The notes beneath the pieces were generated by a model. The model did no database searches. It saw only the letters and a program-made list of their open reading frames with translations, and had not been told where the DNA came from. From contig JAKAAE010000005.1 in assembly GCA_021797225.1 (NCBI GenBank), positions 1-29,661 of the forward strand: a stretch of DNA of 29,661 nucleotides. Reading direction: 5' to 3'. Source of the stretch: Thermoplasmata archaeon (GTDB lineage Archaea; Thermoplasmatota; Thermoplasmata; Thermoplasmatales; Thermoplasmataceae). Of this stretch, positions 1 to 7,567 are shown piece after piece; position 1 is the stretch's first letter, and every line of letters begins with the position of its first letter. Made by a program: the position numbers and the translations under genes.

Positions 1-15
1 AAAATAGGAGGGATT

Positions 16-224
16 ATGAAACTTGATGAAATTGTAAGAAGGTAGTGTACCCACAGCACTGAAACAAAAAAAAGCCATGAAATGCCCACTCTGTAATCAA
101 CAAAAATAAAATTGATGTAAAGTCACGGTATTCCCTGACAGATGAGGGCGTGAGAATATTTATAGAGCACATCCATTCTAAGAAAAGAAAGAAAGAAATT
201 ATTGAAAATTATAAAATGAGATAA
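16..224 (+). pseudogene. Remnant of a small zinc-ribbon or winged-helix type gene
   Basis: A GGAGG Shine-Dalgarno motif lies 5 nt before an ATG at 16, but the frame stops after nine codons (MKLDEIVRR). Reading continues in other frames: 47-109 gives VPTALKQKKAMKCPLCNQQK, with a CxxC pair, and 108-224 gives a stretch containing SRYSLTDEGVRIFIEHIHSK and a lysine-rich tail. These three pieces in order look like one small gene broken by an in-frame stop and at least two frameshifts. The SLTDEG segment resembles the wing of archaeal winged-helix proteins, but I do not recognise the family. The strong Shine-Dalgarno suggests it was once an internal operon gene, its upstream partner lying outside the window. 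Confidence 0.4.
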
Positions 225-561
225 TTATCGGGTGATAGAGTTGAAAGGATGACCTGCTGATCCGAGGAATACCATTTTACATGGCGCTTCAATACATATA
301 CCAATCTACAGGACATGCGGAGAGTCTGCAATGGGGCATCATCAAATACATCACATTGTTTATCAATTATGATAAACAATAATACATAATATTAATATAC
401 AGAATCAAAAGCTTTTAAGGATGTTAAAAATACCGTAATTAACCATATAAAAAATTCATTGAAATAATATTTGCACCTTTTTGCAGTTTAAATACTTAAG
501 CGTTTTATTTAAATAAAATCCTGGAAACTCCATGAAGATAGGGCATTTAAATAGAAACACT
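225..561. other. Gene-free stretch with a short ORF remnant and a dyad
   Basis: No intact gene is seen. An open frame at about 257-382 reads LLIRGIPFYMALQYIYQSTG and on to a stop at 380-382; its only in-frame ATG (281) would give 33 residues. It looks like protein-coding debris of unknown origin. It ends inside the perfect dyad at 355-380. The rest is A/T-rich spacer before the 3' end of the minus-strand transporter gene. Confidence 0.4.
355..380. repeat. Perfect 26-bp dyad (11-bp arms, 4-nt centre)
   Basis: ATTGTTTATCA (355-365) and its exact complement TGATAAACAAT (370-380) flank the centre ATTA. Such a dyad can be an operator, a terminator-like hairpin or the trace of a mobile element. 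No intact gene starts next to it: the nearest gene (562-1761) ends 180 bp away. Confidence 0.6.
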
Positions 562-1761
562 TTACATTAAACCTTTACTGGATTTGATTCTGTAGCTCAT
601 GATATATACTGCCAGTGCCACAAAAATTACTGTTACCCCCATTGCTGTCCACATATACATATAGGATTTAAAATGGTCAACAATAAACCCCGATATTGGA
701 GTACCTACAATGGTTCCAAGGCTTATGATAATAATGCTTACCCCACTGAACATACCAATCATTTCCTTCGGGGCAACTTCTGAAGTTATTGATACGAATA
801 CACCATTCCATGAAATGGCTGTTATGCCAATAAAAATGGAAAATAATACAGCCATATAAATTATACCTGAAAAATGTGGGAATGCAATTAATGTTACAGC
901 TGTAACTGCCATAATTACTGAAAATGTCCTGATATGATTGCCGTGAAACATTTTACGGCCAAGCCATGTCCACATAATCCTTCCGGCTATTGCACTGATA
1001 AGCACAGTAAACAGGAGAATCTCAGCAGATATTGTCTGGTAATTCTCTGACCTGTAATATACCACATAGTATGTCAGAACTGATTGCTGGACCCATGAAA
1101 GGAAAAGCCCGGCACCGCTAACCAGCATCAGATCCCTATTTTTAACTGCCACTCCAAAATCTTTGATATACTGTTTGAAGTTGAATACAGATTGATTGGT
1201 AATTTTCCTGAATGGTATAATAAATACAATAGCCACTGCAATTATAAATACAACAAGATATGTATACGAAATGCCTATGTTCAGGGCAATAACAGGAAGA
1301 ACTATGGCTGAAACAGCTGCACCCATGGGAACACCGGCCTGCTTGATACCCATTCTTGTTAAATGCTCCGGAAAATATTTTGACATAATATGGCTGTTGG
1401 TTGCCGGGGTTAGCAGCCCATAACCGAAACCAATAAAGTAAAAACCCGATAGAAGAAATGGATAATTAACCGCCCTGAAGATAATTATAGACCCAGTAGC
1501 CATTATTGCAAATGAGATCTTCATGGCATTCCTGTATCCAATTCTATCCACAAATATGCCTGTGAAAAATGACATTGAGGATGACCCTATAAATATAACA
1601 CTGGTGATCAGTCCGAGCTGTGCTGCAGTAAGTACAAAGTGGTTTTTGATAAAAGGTGCAAGTGGGGAATATGAGGAATCTATCAGATTCCCGAAGGCGA
1701 TGATAAACATGCTCTGCAGTACAGCCGGTATCTTTTCATTTAATGCTTTCATAGCTATCAT
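562..1761 (-). CDS. MFS transporter, 12-TM, substrate unknown
   Basis: A 399-residue inner-membrane transporter of the major facilitator superfamily. The protein is strongly hydrophobic throughout, with segments spaced as for about 12 transmembrane helices. Loop 2-3 carries an MFS signature-like piece, GIFVDRIGYRNAMK (about residues 68-81), close to the G-x-x-D-R-x-G-R consensus. The second half has ISGFIVDHFKSYMYMWTAMG near the C-terminus, typical of oxalate/formate or nitrate-like MFS branches. Length is normal for the superfamily. Start: ATG 1761 is used here; an in-frame ATG at 1752 (MKALNEK) is also possible and neither has a Shine-Dalgarno. It is a single gene with debris downstream, so the context does not show its substrate. 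Confidence 0.85.
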   Translation of the reverse strand: MIAMKALNEKIPAVLQSMFIIAFGNLIDSSYSPLAPFIKNHFVLTAAQLGLITSVIFIGSSSMSFFTGIFVDRIGYRNAMKISFAIMATGSIIIFRAVNYPFLLSGFYFIGFGYGLLTPATNSHIMSKYFPEHLTRMGIKQAGVPMGAAVSAIVLPVIALNIGISYTYLVVFIIAVAIVFIIPFRKITNQSVFNFKQYIKDFGVAVKNRDLMLVSGAGLFLSWVQQSVLTYYVVYYRSENYQTISAEILLFTVLISAIAGRIMWTWLGRKMFHGNHIRTFSVIMAVTAVTLIAFPHFSGIIYMAVLFSIFIGITAISWNGVFVSITSEVAPKEMIGMFSGVSIIIISLGTIVGTPISGFIVDHFKSYMYMWTAMGVTVIFVALAVYIMSYRIKSSKGLM

Positions 1762-2080
1762 TTCATCAAAAATTATTTGCCTGATATGGGATTACATGGT
1801 ATGGAGATATCCTATAATAAGCTTTATGCTATAAACCTATATTATAAAAAATTCATTTATCGCACTAAAATCATAATAATTATAACGGTATAATTTTAAT
1901 ACTATAAACTAAATATAATGGAAAATGATTAATGTTTAATTTATAGTGTTTGACGTAACTACCTATACCAATTAACCAGCAAACAGAAAACATGTAGAAT
2001 AGCCATTCATGTTTAATTTTAATATTATGTTTCCGTTAAGAAACAAAAATATATAAATAATGTTTCCTTAAAGAAACATA
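1762..2080. other. Divergent intergenic region with two promoters
   Basis: This 319-bp region separates the minus-strand transporter from the plus-strand ATPase and holds no ORF that I trust. It is very A/T-rich. The clear elements are the two palindromes and the TATA box in front of the ATPase gene (listed separately). A TATA-like stretch for the transporter lies on the minus strand around 1768-1778. Confidence 0.5.
2028..2078 (+). promoter_or_regulatory. Twin palindromic operators flanking a TATA box
   Basis: TGTTTC-N6-GAAACA occurs twice, at 2028-2045 and 2061-2078, with identical 6-bp arms and centres 33 bp apart (about three helical turns). The A/T-rich TATA box (about 2048-2057) lies between them, about 28 nt before the ATG at 2081, so transcription should begin at or next to the start codon and the second palindrome covers the transcription start. 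This is the geometry of a repressor site acting on a leaderless promoter. The binding protein is unknown. Confidence 0.6.
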
Positions 2081-3394
2081 ATGATAAATATGGATGCCGT
2101 CAGACGGGCTATATCAGAATTCATAACTATGGATTTACCAGAGTCCATAGATCGTGATATTGATATAGATCTGTCCGTAAATAAAATTACTGTAATAGCA
2201 GGTATTCGCAGATCCGGAAAAACCTATGAAATTTTCAATATTATGAAGCATTTGCTGGATATCGGAACACCAAGAGGAAATATATTATACATAAATTTTG
2301 AGGATGAACGTTTTATAGGATTTGGTGCCGGGGACTTTGATTATATTATGGATGCGTTTGAACTGTTAAGCGATATAGATAAAAATCATGATATACACAT
2401 TTTTTTCGATGAAATTCAGAATGTTGCTGACTGGGATCGTGCCATCCGCAGATTGTATGATACAAACAAATATAAAATATTTTTAACAGGTTCGTCATCA
2501 AAACTATTGAGCATGGAAATATCAACATCGCTGGCCGGAAGGGATTTAACATATATTATGTATCCATTTTCCTTTAAGGAATTTTTAAGGGCCAAAAAAT
2601 TTAATCCGGATAAATTGCATGTATATTCTGATGCCGGTAAGTTAAAAAAATATGCTATGGAATATATTTTATATGGTGGATTCCCAGAAATTGCATATAT
2701 AGACGATACCAGTACCAAAAGAAGGATTATATCATCGTATTATGATACAATTATATTCCGGGATATGTCTGGAAGGTATAATATCTCTGATATAAATGTG
2801 TTGAAATTAATAATAGGTTACGCCATAAATTCGTATTCTTCTGAGTTCAGTTCCACAAAATTATATAATTACTTAAAATCTATAAATATAAGCATCAGCA
2901 AGAAGACTGTCAGTAATTATATTCAATACGCGGAAAATGCCTTTTTCATTTCCATGAACCTGAAATTTTCAAATAGCTATAAAAAAATGCATCAAACCAG
3001 GAAAAAGTTATATTTAATCGATAATAGTTTTTCCCTGCTTTATAAAAAATCAGACGATAATGGCAAATTACTTGAAAATTCAGTGTATATCCAGTTACTG
3101 CGCATTAAGGAAATATACAATAATATGGATATTTTTTATTATCGCAATGCCTGTGAAATTGATTTTATCGTTACAGAGGATTATAATCTGTTTATGGCAG
3201 TGCAGGCATGCTATGATTTAAATATGAATAACTTTGACAGGGAGGTTAAGCCATTAAAGAAATTCCTTGATAAGTATAATTTAAAAAATGGAATAATTAT
3301 AACCATGAATGATAATAATATAAACATCGGGGATGAGAGAATAAAAATATTAAACTTTTACCAGTGGATGCTGGGTGATATTACGGGTAAATAA
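2081..3394 (+). CDS. AAA-type ATPase with C-terminal DUF4143
   Basis: A 437-residue P-loop ATPase of the widespread archaeal and bacterial AAA_14/DUF4143 family, whose cellular role is not established. Walker A is GIRRSGKT (residues 41-48, Lys47); Walker B is in HIFFDEIQNV (about residues 106-115); the sensor-like LTGSSSKLL and GRDLTYIMYPFSFKEFL segments follow, as is usual in this family. The C-terminal third has the DUF4143 pattern ending in CEIDFIV and FMAVQACYDL, where the acidic residues and the Q resemble a PD-(D/E)XK nuclease-like core. Length is typical. The first ATG sits about 28 nt after a TATA box with no Shine-Dalgarno, which fits leaderless expression. Two matching palindromes bracket the promoter, so it is probably tightly controlled. 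Members of this family often sit in mobile or defence regions, as here. Confidence 0.85.
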   Translation: MINMDAVRRAISEFITMDLPESIDRDIDIDLSVNKITVIAGIRRSGKTYEIFNIMKHLLDIGTPRGNILYINFEDERFIGFGAGDFDYIMDAFELLSDIDKNHDIHIFFDEIQNVADWDRAIRRLYDTNKYKIFLTGSSSKLLSMEISTSLAGRDLTYIMYPFSFKEFLRAKKFNPDKLHVYSDAGKLKKYAMEYILYGGFPEIAYIDDTSTKRRIISSYYDTIIFRDMSGRYNISDINVLKLIIGYAINSYSSEFSSTKLYNYLKSINISISKKTVSNYIQYAENAFFISMNLKFSNSYKKMHQTRKKLYLIDNSFSLLYKKSDDNGKLLENSVYIQLLRIKEIYNNMDIFYYRNACEIDFIVTEDYNLFMAVQACYDLNMNNFDREVKPLKKFLDKYNLKNGIIITMNDNNINIGDERIKILNFYQWMLGDITGK

Positions 3395-3416
3395 TAAAGG
3401 ATATGATTAAATGTTT

Positions 3417-3676
3417 TTATGATTTGTCCTGTTTTACCATATGTTTTACCATACCTCTGTATTTGATATATAGATTATTATACATATCATAATCTTCCGG
3501 ATAATATGCTGTATAACCGGTATCAATACTGATATCACCATGGGAAGCCAGTATGGCAGCCCCATAGGCAGATCCACTATCTTCTTTAACCCTGACAGGC
3601 ATATTAAAGACACTGGCAATTATCTGATTCCAGAAATTGATTCTTGTGCCGCCACCGGTTAATATTAAATTTTTTC
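3417..3676 (-). pseudogene. xylB: 3' fragment of the interrupted xylulokinase gene
   Basis: This minus-strand piece encodes the last part of an FGGY carbohydrate kinase: KNLILTGGGTRINFWNQII, the ATP-binding TGGG motif, then DSGSAYGAAILASHGD, the conserved end of the FGGY_C domain. An ATG-led frame runs back to 3713, but its first residues (MDKIILSQSH) come from the end of the inserted element and the duplicated target, not from the kinase. The matching 5' part is at 5135-6221. Joining them with one target copy gives 1347 nt, an uninterrupted frame of 448 residues plus stop. Separately, this fragment could not form a working kinase. Confidence 0.88.
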
Positions 3677-3685
3677 TATGTATAT
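3677..3685. repeat. Target-site duplication, left copy
   Basis: TATGTATAT at 3677-3685 is repeated exactly at 5135-5143, directly outside the two inverted ends of the TnpB element. The base before the left copy (C3676) also equals the last base of the element (C5134), so a 10-bp reading is possible; the 9-bp reading fits the symmetry of the ends better. Confidence 0.8.
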
Positions 3686-3761
3686 GGCTTTGGGACAATA
3701 TTATTTTATCCACTTTCAGTTAACGGTATGCAAAACCTTTATTTTAGCTTTACTTCATAAA

Positions 3762-3769
3762 TTTATATA
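3762..3769 (+). promoter_or_regulatory. TATA box of tnpB
   Basis: TTTATATA is centred about 26 nt before the ATG at 3792, and no Shine-Dalgarno precedes that ATG. This is the spacing expected for leaderless archaeal transcription. Confidence 0.55.
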
Positions 3770-3791
3770 GTGTTCTTATATTTTCCAGTAT

Positions 3792-5030
3792 ATGACTGTC
3801 TATAAAACTGTTACACAGAAATATACACCATCACAAACCATTACTGAACTACAGAAACAGTTTACTGCAATGACAAATCTGTGCATAACCAGAGCGATAG
3901 ACAATGATATTACATCAAGGAACAGCCTCTCAGAATTTGTATACAGGGAATTAAGTGAGAATTTTAATGTACCATCATATTACTACATAGCTGCAATAAA
4001 CAGGGGTACGGGCATTGTTAAGAACTACCGCAAGGCATCCAGAAAAATGGATAAAAAGAAAAAAGATCTTCTAAAGCTTAATAGTAGGATAAGGAAGATT
4101 AGAAAGGCAGTGAGAACTACAAGAAAGCATGGTACTAAGAAACATGCTAATGGGCTTCAGAGGTCAATGAAAACACTGTTAAAGAAGAGGGGCAGGGTAA
4201 GGTCCGGAAAAATAAAAAAACCGGTGGTCAGAAAACCATTCCTCACATCATATTTTGGATTTAAGATTGAGGGTGGCAATTTAATGGTACCATCAGGGTT
4301 CCATAAATATGAAGTAATACCATTAAATTCATACATAATTTCAGGGATAGAGAATGCAACAGTAAGATCATTTACCATTAATTCTACCACACTATCCCTA
4401 ACTATAGGAATGGAAGTGGAAGAAATTGAATGTAATACAACCATTGGAATAGATAGAAATATAAAGAATATAGCAGTGGGCAATGAGATACATGGAGGAT
4501 TATATGATATCTCAGATATACCAAAGATAAAGAAAAGGTGTAGAAAGAAGAAATTAAAGAGAAATGACAGGAGAATTGGAAGGATAATAGCAAAGAAGTA
4601 TGGGGATCGTAGCAGGAATAGAACTGATCAGATTATACACAGTGTATCAAATGATATTGTAAGGGAAGCAGTAGAGAATAGAGAGGCAATAGTACTGGAG
4701 AATATAAAGGGATTAAAGGATATTACACACCGTGGAGATTATAGGGGTGCTGATTACCGTTTTATATTCCATAATGCCTTTCCATATGGAAGGTTTCAGA
4801 ATACTGTAACATATAAGGCAGAATCCAGGGGAATACAGGTTATTGAACTGACAAGGAAAGAAACAGGAGGAACAAGCTCGTCGTGTACGGTATGCGGGTC
4901 AGAGACCCAAGTAGTACCAGGACGCTTAGTCTACTGTAATTCATGTGATTCTATATCTGACAGGGATGTTACTGCATATATTGATATTGCATTACGGGGT
5001 CGGATAAGGCTAAAACGATCCCAGCTATAG
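3792..5030 (+). CDS. tnpB: TnpB-type RNA-guided nuclease (IS605 OrfB family)
   Basis: A 412-residue TnpB, the family of RNA-guided DNA nucleases ancestral to Cas12. After an N-terminal wedge-like domain (about 1-215, with a very basic stretch at 80-145) comes the split RuvC nuclease: Asp221 in IGIDRN, Glu303 in VLENIKGL, and the last Asp in SDRDVTAYIDIALRG (Asp390 or Asp392). The zinc finger has CTVC and CNSC pairs at about 364-383. All catalytic and zinc residues are present and the length is normal, so the nuclease appears intact. No TnpA (Y1 or serine recombinase) partner is nearby. It lies in the plus direction inside the xylulokinase gene, opposite to it. The 3' flank can fold as expected of an omega RNA. 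Confidence 0.92.
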   Translation: MTVYKTVTQKYTPSQTITELQKQFTAMTNLCITRAIDNDITSRNSLSEFVYRELSENFNVPSYYYIAAINRGTGIVKNYRKASRKMDKKKKDLLKLNSRIRKIRKAVRTTRKHGTKKHANGLQRSMKTLLKKRGRVRSGKIKKPVVRKPFLTSYFGFKIEGGNLMVPSGFHKYEVIPLNSYIISGIENATVRSFTINSTTLSLTIGMEVEEIECNTTIGIDRNIKNIAVGNEIHGGLYDISDIPKIKKRCRKKKLKRNDRRIGRIIAKKYGDRSRNRTDQIIHSVSNDIVREAVENREAIVLENIKGLKDITHRGDYRGADYRFIFHNAFPYGRFQNTVTYKAESRGIQVIELTRKETGGTSSSCTVCGSETQVVPGRLVYCNSCDSISDRDVTAYIDIALRGRIRLKRSQL

Positions 5031-5134
5031 CTAAAAGGCTATCCAGGTGAAGCAATGGTACTGGAATGTTCTGCCTCAAGCGGGTGAACTAATCCAGAAA
5101 GTCGATGGATAGAAGGGACCATTGTCCCACAGCC
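5031..5134 (+). ncRNA. Candidate omega RNA scaffold downstream of tnpB
   Basis: TnpB proteins use an RNA made from the 3' end of their gene and the right end of their element. Here CTATCCA (5039-5045) can pair with TGGATAG (5106-5112). Within it CTGGA (5061-5065) pairs with TCCAG (5093-5097) and GTTC (5068-5071) with GAAC (5086-5089). A further hairpin, GGGAC-CATT-GTCCC (5115-5128), lies in the inverted repeat. The scaffold is thus a nested stem structure ending at the element boundary. If the usual rule holds, the guide is the flanking sequence starting TATGTATATTCATGG. The fold is seen in the sequence; the RNA itself is inferred. Confidence 0.55.
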
Positions 5135-5143
5135 TATGTATAT
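5135..5143. repeat. Target-site duplication, right copy
   Basis: TATGTATAT directly follows the right inverted end of the TnpB element and matches 3677-3685 exactly. Keeping one copy restores the kinase frame through ATG AAT ATA CAT AGA AAA (MNIHRK). Confidence 0.8.
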
Positions 5144-6221
5144 TCATGGAATCATATACATGTCTCAGGCTGAAAGCAACACCCTGCATAATTGATATGA
5201 TAAGATCATCAATACCAGTATCAGAGGATAAATTATAAAATAAACCACGGATATCCGTGTTCATAATGGGCGACCTCTCACCATTCAGGTATGGCAGAAA
5301 TAAAACATTAGAAAACCCACCTAAATTTTTTAACCTTGAATACTTAATATTGAATGCTTTCATAAAACAGTCCAGAGAAGATGCTGCAGATTGTGTAACA
5401 CCCATCCAGTGCCATCTATTTTTTTCAGTATCGCAGAATAGATGTATAGATTTATTTTCTGGTATTTTATACTCATTGATTTTTACAAAGACCACACCGG
5501 ATGTTCCCAGTGATATGCCGGCATCGTTTAATGTTAAATTATTGCCATATGCTGCCGCTTCCTGATCACCTGCACCGGCAATTACTGGTATGCCATTAAA
5601 TGATCCATGTATATCCGTTGATTCAAGGACATCTCCGAAAAGCCCATGGTCTATATTTAATCCATTAAAGATTATATTAGACCATTTTCTGGATCTAACG
5701 TTAAATAGATATGTACCCGACCCATCGGTGACATCTGTTCCATGCACTTTCGTCATCATGAATTTGAGCCGGTCCTTTGCCACAAAGGCTTTATTCGCAT
5801 TTTTATATATATTTTTATTATACTTCCTTATCCATAATAGCCGGAGCAATGTAAAATTAGACAGGGGATAATTTCCTGTTTCCCTTATAAGATTTTCAGC
5901 GCCGAATTTTCCGGTAAGGTATTTAGAAAATTTGTACGACCGGTTATCCAGCCATAATATTGAATTCATCAGTGGTTTTCCGTTATTTGTTAATACCAGG
6001 CTATGCATCTGGCCTGTTATGCCAATGCCATCTATTTTCATATTAATATTTTTATACAGTTTTTTGAAGGTTTTTAACCATAACAATGGGTCCTGCTCAG
6101 CATAACCATTGCTGTAATAAATTACAGGATAATTTATAGAATTTTTATAGACCATGCCGTTTTCATTGATTACCACAAATTTCATCGATGTTGTTCCTAA
6201 ATCTATGCCGAGATAATTCAT
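5135..6221 (-). pseudogene. xylB: 5' fragment of interrupted xylulokinase (FGGY kinase)
   Basis: Residues 1-362 of an FGGY-family sugar kinase that phosphorylates D-xylulose or a similar ketose with ATP. MNYLGIDLGTTSMKFVV is the N-terminal phosphate-binding motif; GIGITGQMHSLVL and SILWLDNRS are the substrate-domain signatures typical of xylulokinases; GAGDQEAAAYGN and SLGTSGVVFV belong to the second domain. Coding then meets the TnpB element at about NIHR and reads into it to a stop at 5076-5078, adding about 19 foreign residues (LWDNGPFYPSTFWISSPA region). The missing end is at 3417-3676. The start ATG overlaps the stop of the upstream dehydrogenase gene by 4 bp (ATGA), so the two were translated as one operon. 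The ketose identity is inferred from family resemblance and the neighbour. Confidence 0.88.
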
Positions 6222-7183
6222 AATTCCACTATAGTTTTAAGGTATCTTTCATACTCTCTATTCTTCAGGTATAGATCTAAATCATTAATGCCTATATTCT
6301 TTTCAAAAAATGGTTTCAACCTGTTTCGATATTTCCTTATAATTTTAATGGACTCATTGAATGTATTACTGTACCTGAATATTCCGTGAACTGTGATTTC
6401 ATTTGATGTGATATAGAGAGGGTTTAGCCCGGATATACTGCCCATGCCTATTAAAAACAGGTCACCGCCTTTTCCTGTTTTGTTCTGTGCAAATTCGGTG
6501 GCCATTCCACTGCATTCAAAAACTGTATCATATTTATCACGAATTTCATCATTTAAAAATGCGGCAAATCCACATTTTATGGCATATTTTATCCTGTCCA
6601 TGCTTATATCACACAGTGTTACATTTGATCCATGTGCCTCCGCAGAGAATGCCGCCAGTATACCAACAGAACCGGATCCGACAATCAGTACATTGTTTTC
6701 CGGCCCAATTTTTGCCTTTCCTGTGGCATATACACCTACAGACATGGGTTCCGCTAAGCTCGCCTCATCAGTTGTTAAACCATCGGCACGGTAAACAAAT
6801 TCTTCAGGATATATAATATATTCCCTGAGAGAACCGTCTACAGGTGGGGTCGCAAAAAATTTAATATCCGGGCATAGATTGTACCTGCCAGTTTTACAGT
6901 ATTTACATTTTCCACATGGCAATCCCGGCTCTATTGCAACTATATCACCTTTCCTGATATTATTGCCATCACTTTCAGCTATGCCTGCCGTTTCATGTCC
7001 CAGTATCATGGGTTTTTCCAGAACAAAATCACCGATACGGCCATGGAGATAATAATGAATATCAGAACCACAGATGCCCACTGATTTAACCCTTATTTTA
7101 ATAAAACCCTCAGGTACATTATTTATACCCTCAATATCCTTAATTTTTATAACTCCGGGAGATTCAAGAAAAATGCCTTTCAT
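6218..7183 (-). CDS. Zinc-dependent polyol dehydrogenase (xylitol/sorbitol type)
   Basis: A 321-residue medium-chain zinc dehydrogenase that should oxidise a polyol to a ketose with NAD+. Catalytic zinc ligands are Cys38 (GICGSDIHYY) and the His63-Glu64 pair (GHETAG). The structural zinc loop has four cysteines at 90, 93, 96 and 104. The Rossmann motif is VGSGSVGIL (about 168-176), and the acidic end of the second strand, VTLCDIS, favours NAD+ over NADP+. It matches the sorbitol/xylitol/L-iditol 2-dehydrogenase group, though the C-terminus is rather short (usual 340-350). The stop overlaps the start of the kinase gene by 4 bp, so dehydrogenase plus xylulokinase form a polyol catabolic pair. 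With the kinase broken, the ketose product would have no dedicated exit. Confidence 0.85.
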   Translation of the reverse strand: MKGIFLESPGVIKIKDIEGINNVPEGFIKIRVKSVGICGSDIHYYLHGRIGDFVLEKPMILGHETAGIAESDGNNIRKGDIVAIEPGLPCGKCKYCKTGRYNLCPDIKFFATPPVDGSLREYIIYPEEFVYRADGLTTDEASLAEPMSVGVYATGKAKIGPENNVLIVGSGSVGILAAFSAEAHGSNVTLCDISMDRIKYAIKCGFAAFLNDEIRDKYDTVFECSGMATEFAQNKTGKGGDLFLIGMGSISGLNPLYITSNEITVHGIFRYSNTFNESIKIIRKYRNRLKPFFEKNIGINDLDLYLKNREYERYLKTIVEL

Positions 7184-7409
7184 TACCTGATATTATAGAA
7201 TTAGTGTTAATTAATTTTTTTATTATAACGGTCTCTTCGCATGTCGAACTTAATATTTTTAAATGATGGATATTATACAGATTCGATCAGATGAAAATGT
7301 ATAAATTCACATAAAATGCCTATTAAAACTATCCAGATTAATTCACATGCAGAGAATCTGTTATACCAGAAACATTTAATAGTCTTACAACGATTAATCT
7401 CTGATTTAC

Positions 7410-7565
7410 ATGGAATTCACAGTCTGCAAATCAGAACATAATAAAAAGCCATTCAAGGAGCAGTATTATGAAAAGTTTAAGGTTTCAGGGTACGAGTGCA
7501 AAGAAATACACAATTCCAACGTTTCAGATGACAGCATGATTTTCACCATACCAAGGGGTGATTGA
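7410..7565 (+). CDS. Small 51-aa protein at head of the methylase operon
   Basis: An ATG-led frame encodes MEFTVCKSEHNKKPFKEQYY and on to a C-terminus of DDSMIFTIPRGD. I do not recognise the family. Three things support it: its stop (7563-7565) lies 2 nt before the next ATG; the Shine-Dalgarno of the methyltransferase gene (GGGGTGAT, 7555-7562) is inside its last codons, so the larger gene is probably not leaderless and something upstream is transcribed with it; and its codon choice resembles that of the next two genes. It has two cysteines and many charged residues, no membrane segment. It could be a small regulator, antitoxin-like partner or merely a leader peptide. Confidence 0.5.
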   Translation: MEFTVCKSEHNKKPFKEQYYEKFKVSGYECKEIHNSNVSDDSMIFTIPRGD

Positions 7566-7567
7566 GA

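Larger units (their letters stand above)
3686..5134 (+). mobile_element. TIR-bounded element carrying only tnpB (1449 bp)
   Basis: The insert in the kinase gene starts GGCTTTGGGACAAT and ends with the inverse of GGCTGTGGGACAAT, a 13/14 match; with a 2-nt gap the similarity runs on to TTTTATCC versus TTCTATCC. A 9-bp direct repeat flanks it. Terminal inverted repeats with a long duplication are signs of DDE cut-and-paste transposition. IS200/IS605 elements, the usual carriers of TnpB, have neither. No DDE transposase lies inside; the only gene is a full-length TnpB. The left end shares TTTGGGACAATATTATTT with the element at the right edge of the window (29536-29553), which does encode another transposase. 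The insert is best read as a non-autonomous element moved in trans. Confidence 0.8.

Noticed and set aside
2346..2718. Minus-strand ORFs within the DUF4143 ATPase gene
   Set aside because: They are shadows of the coding frame, with unlikely protein composition and no start signals.
3417..3713. An independent 98-aa gene starting at ATG 3713
   Set aside because: Its first residues come from the inserted element's end and the duplicated target; the rest is the C-terminus of an FGGY kinase whose other part is at 5135-6221.
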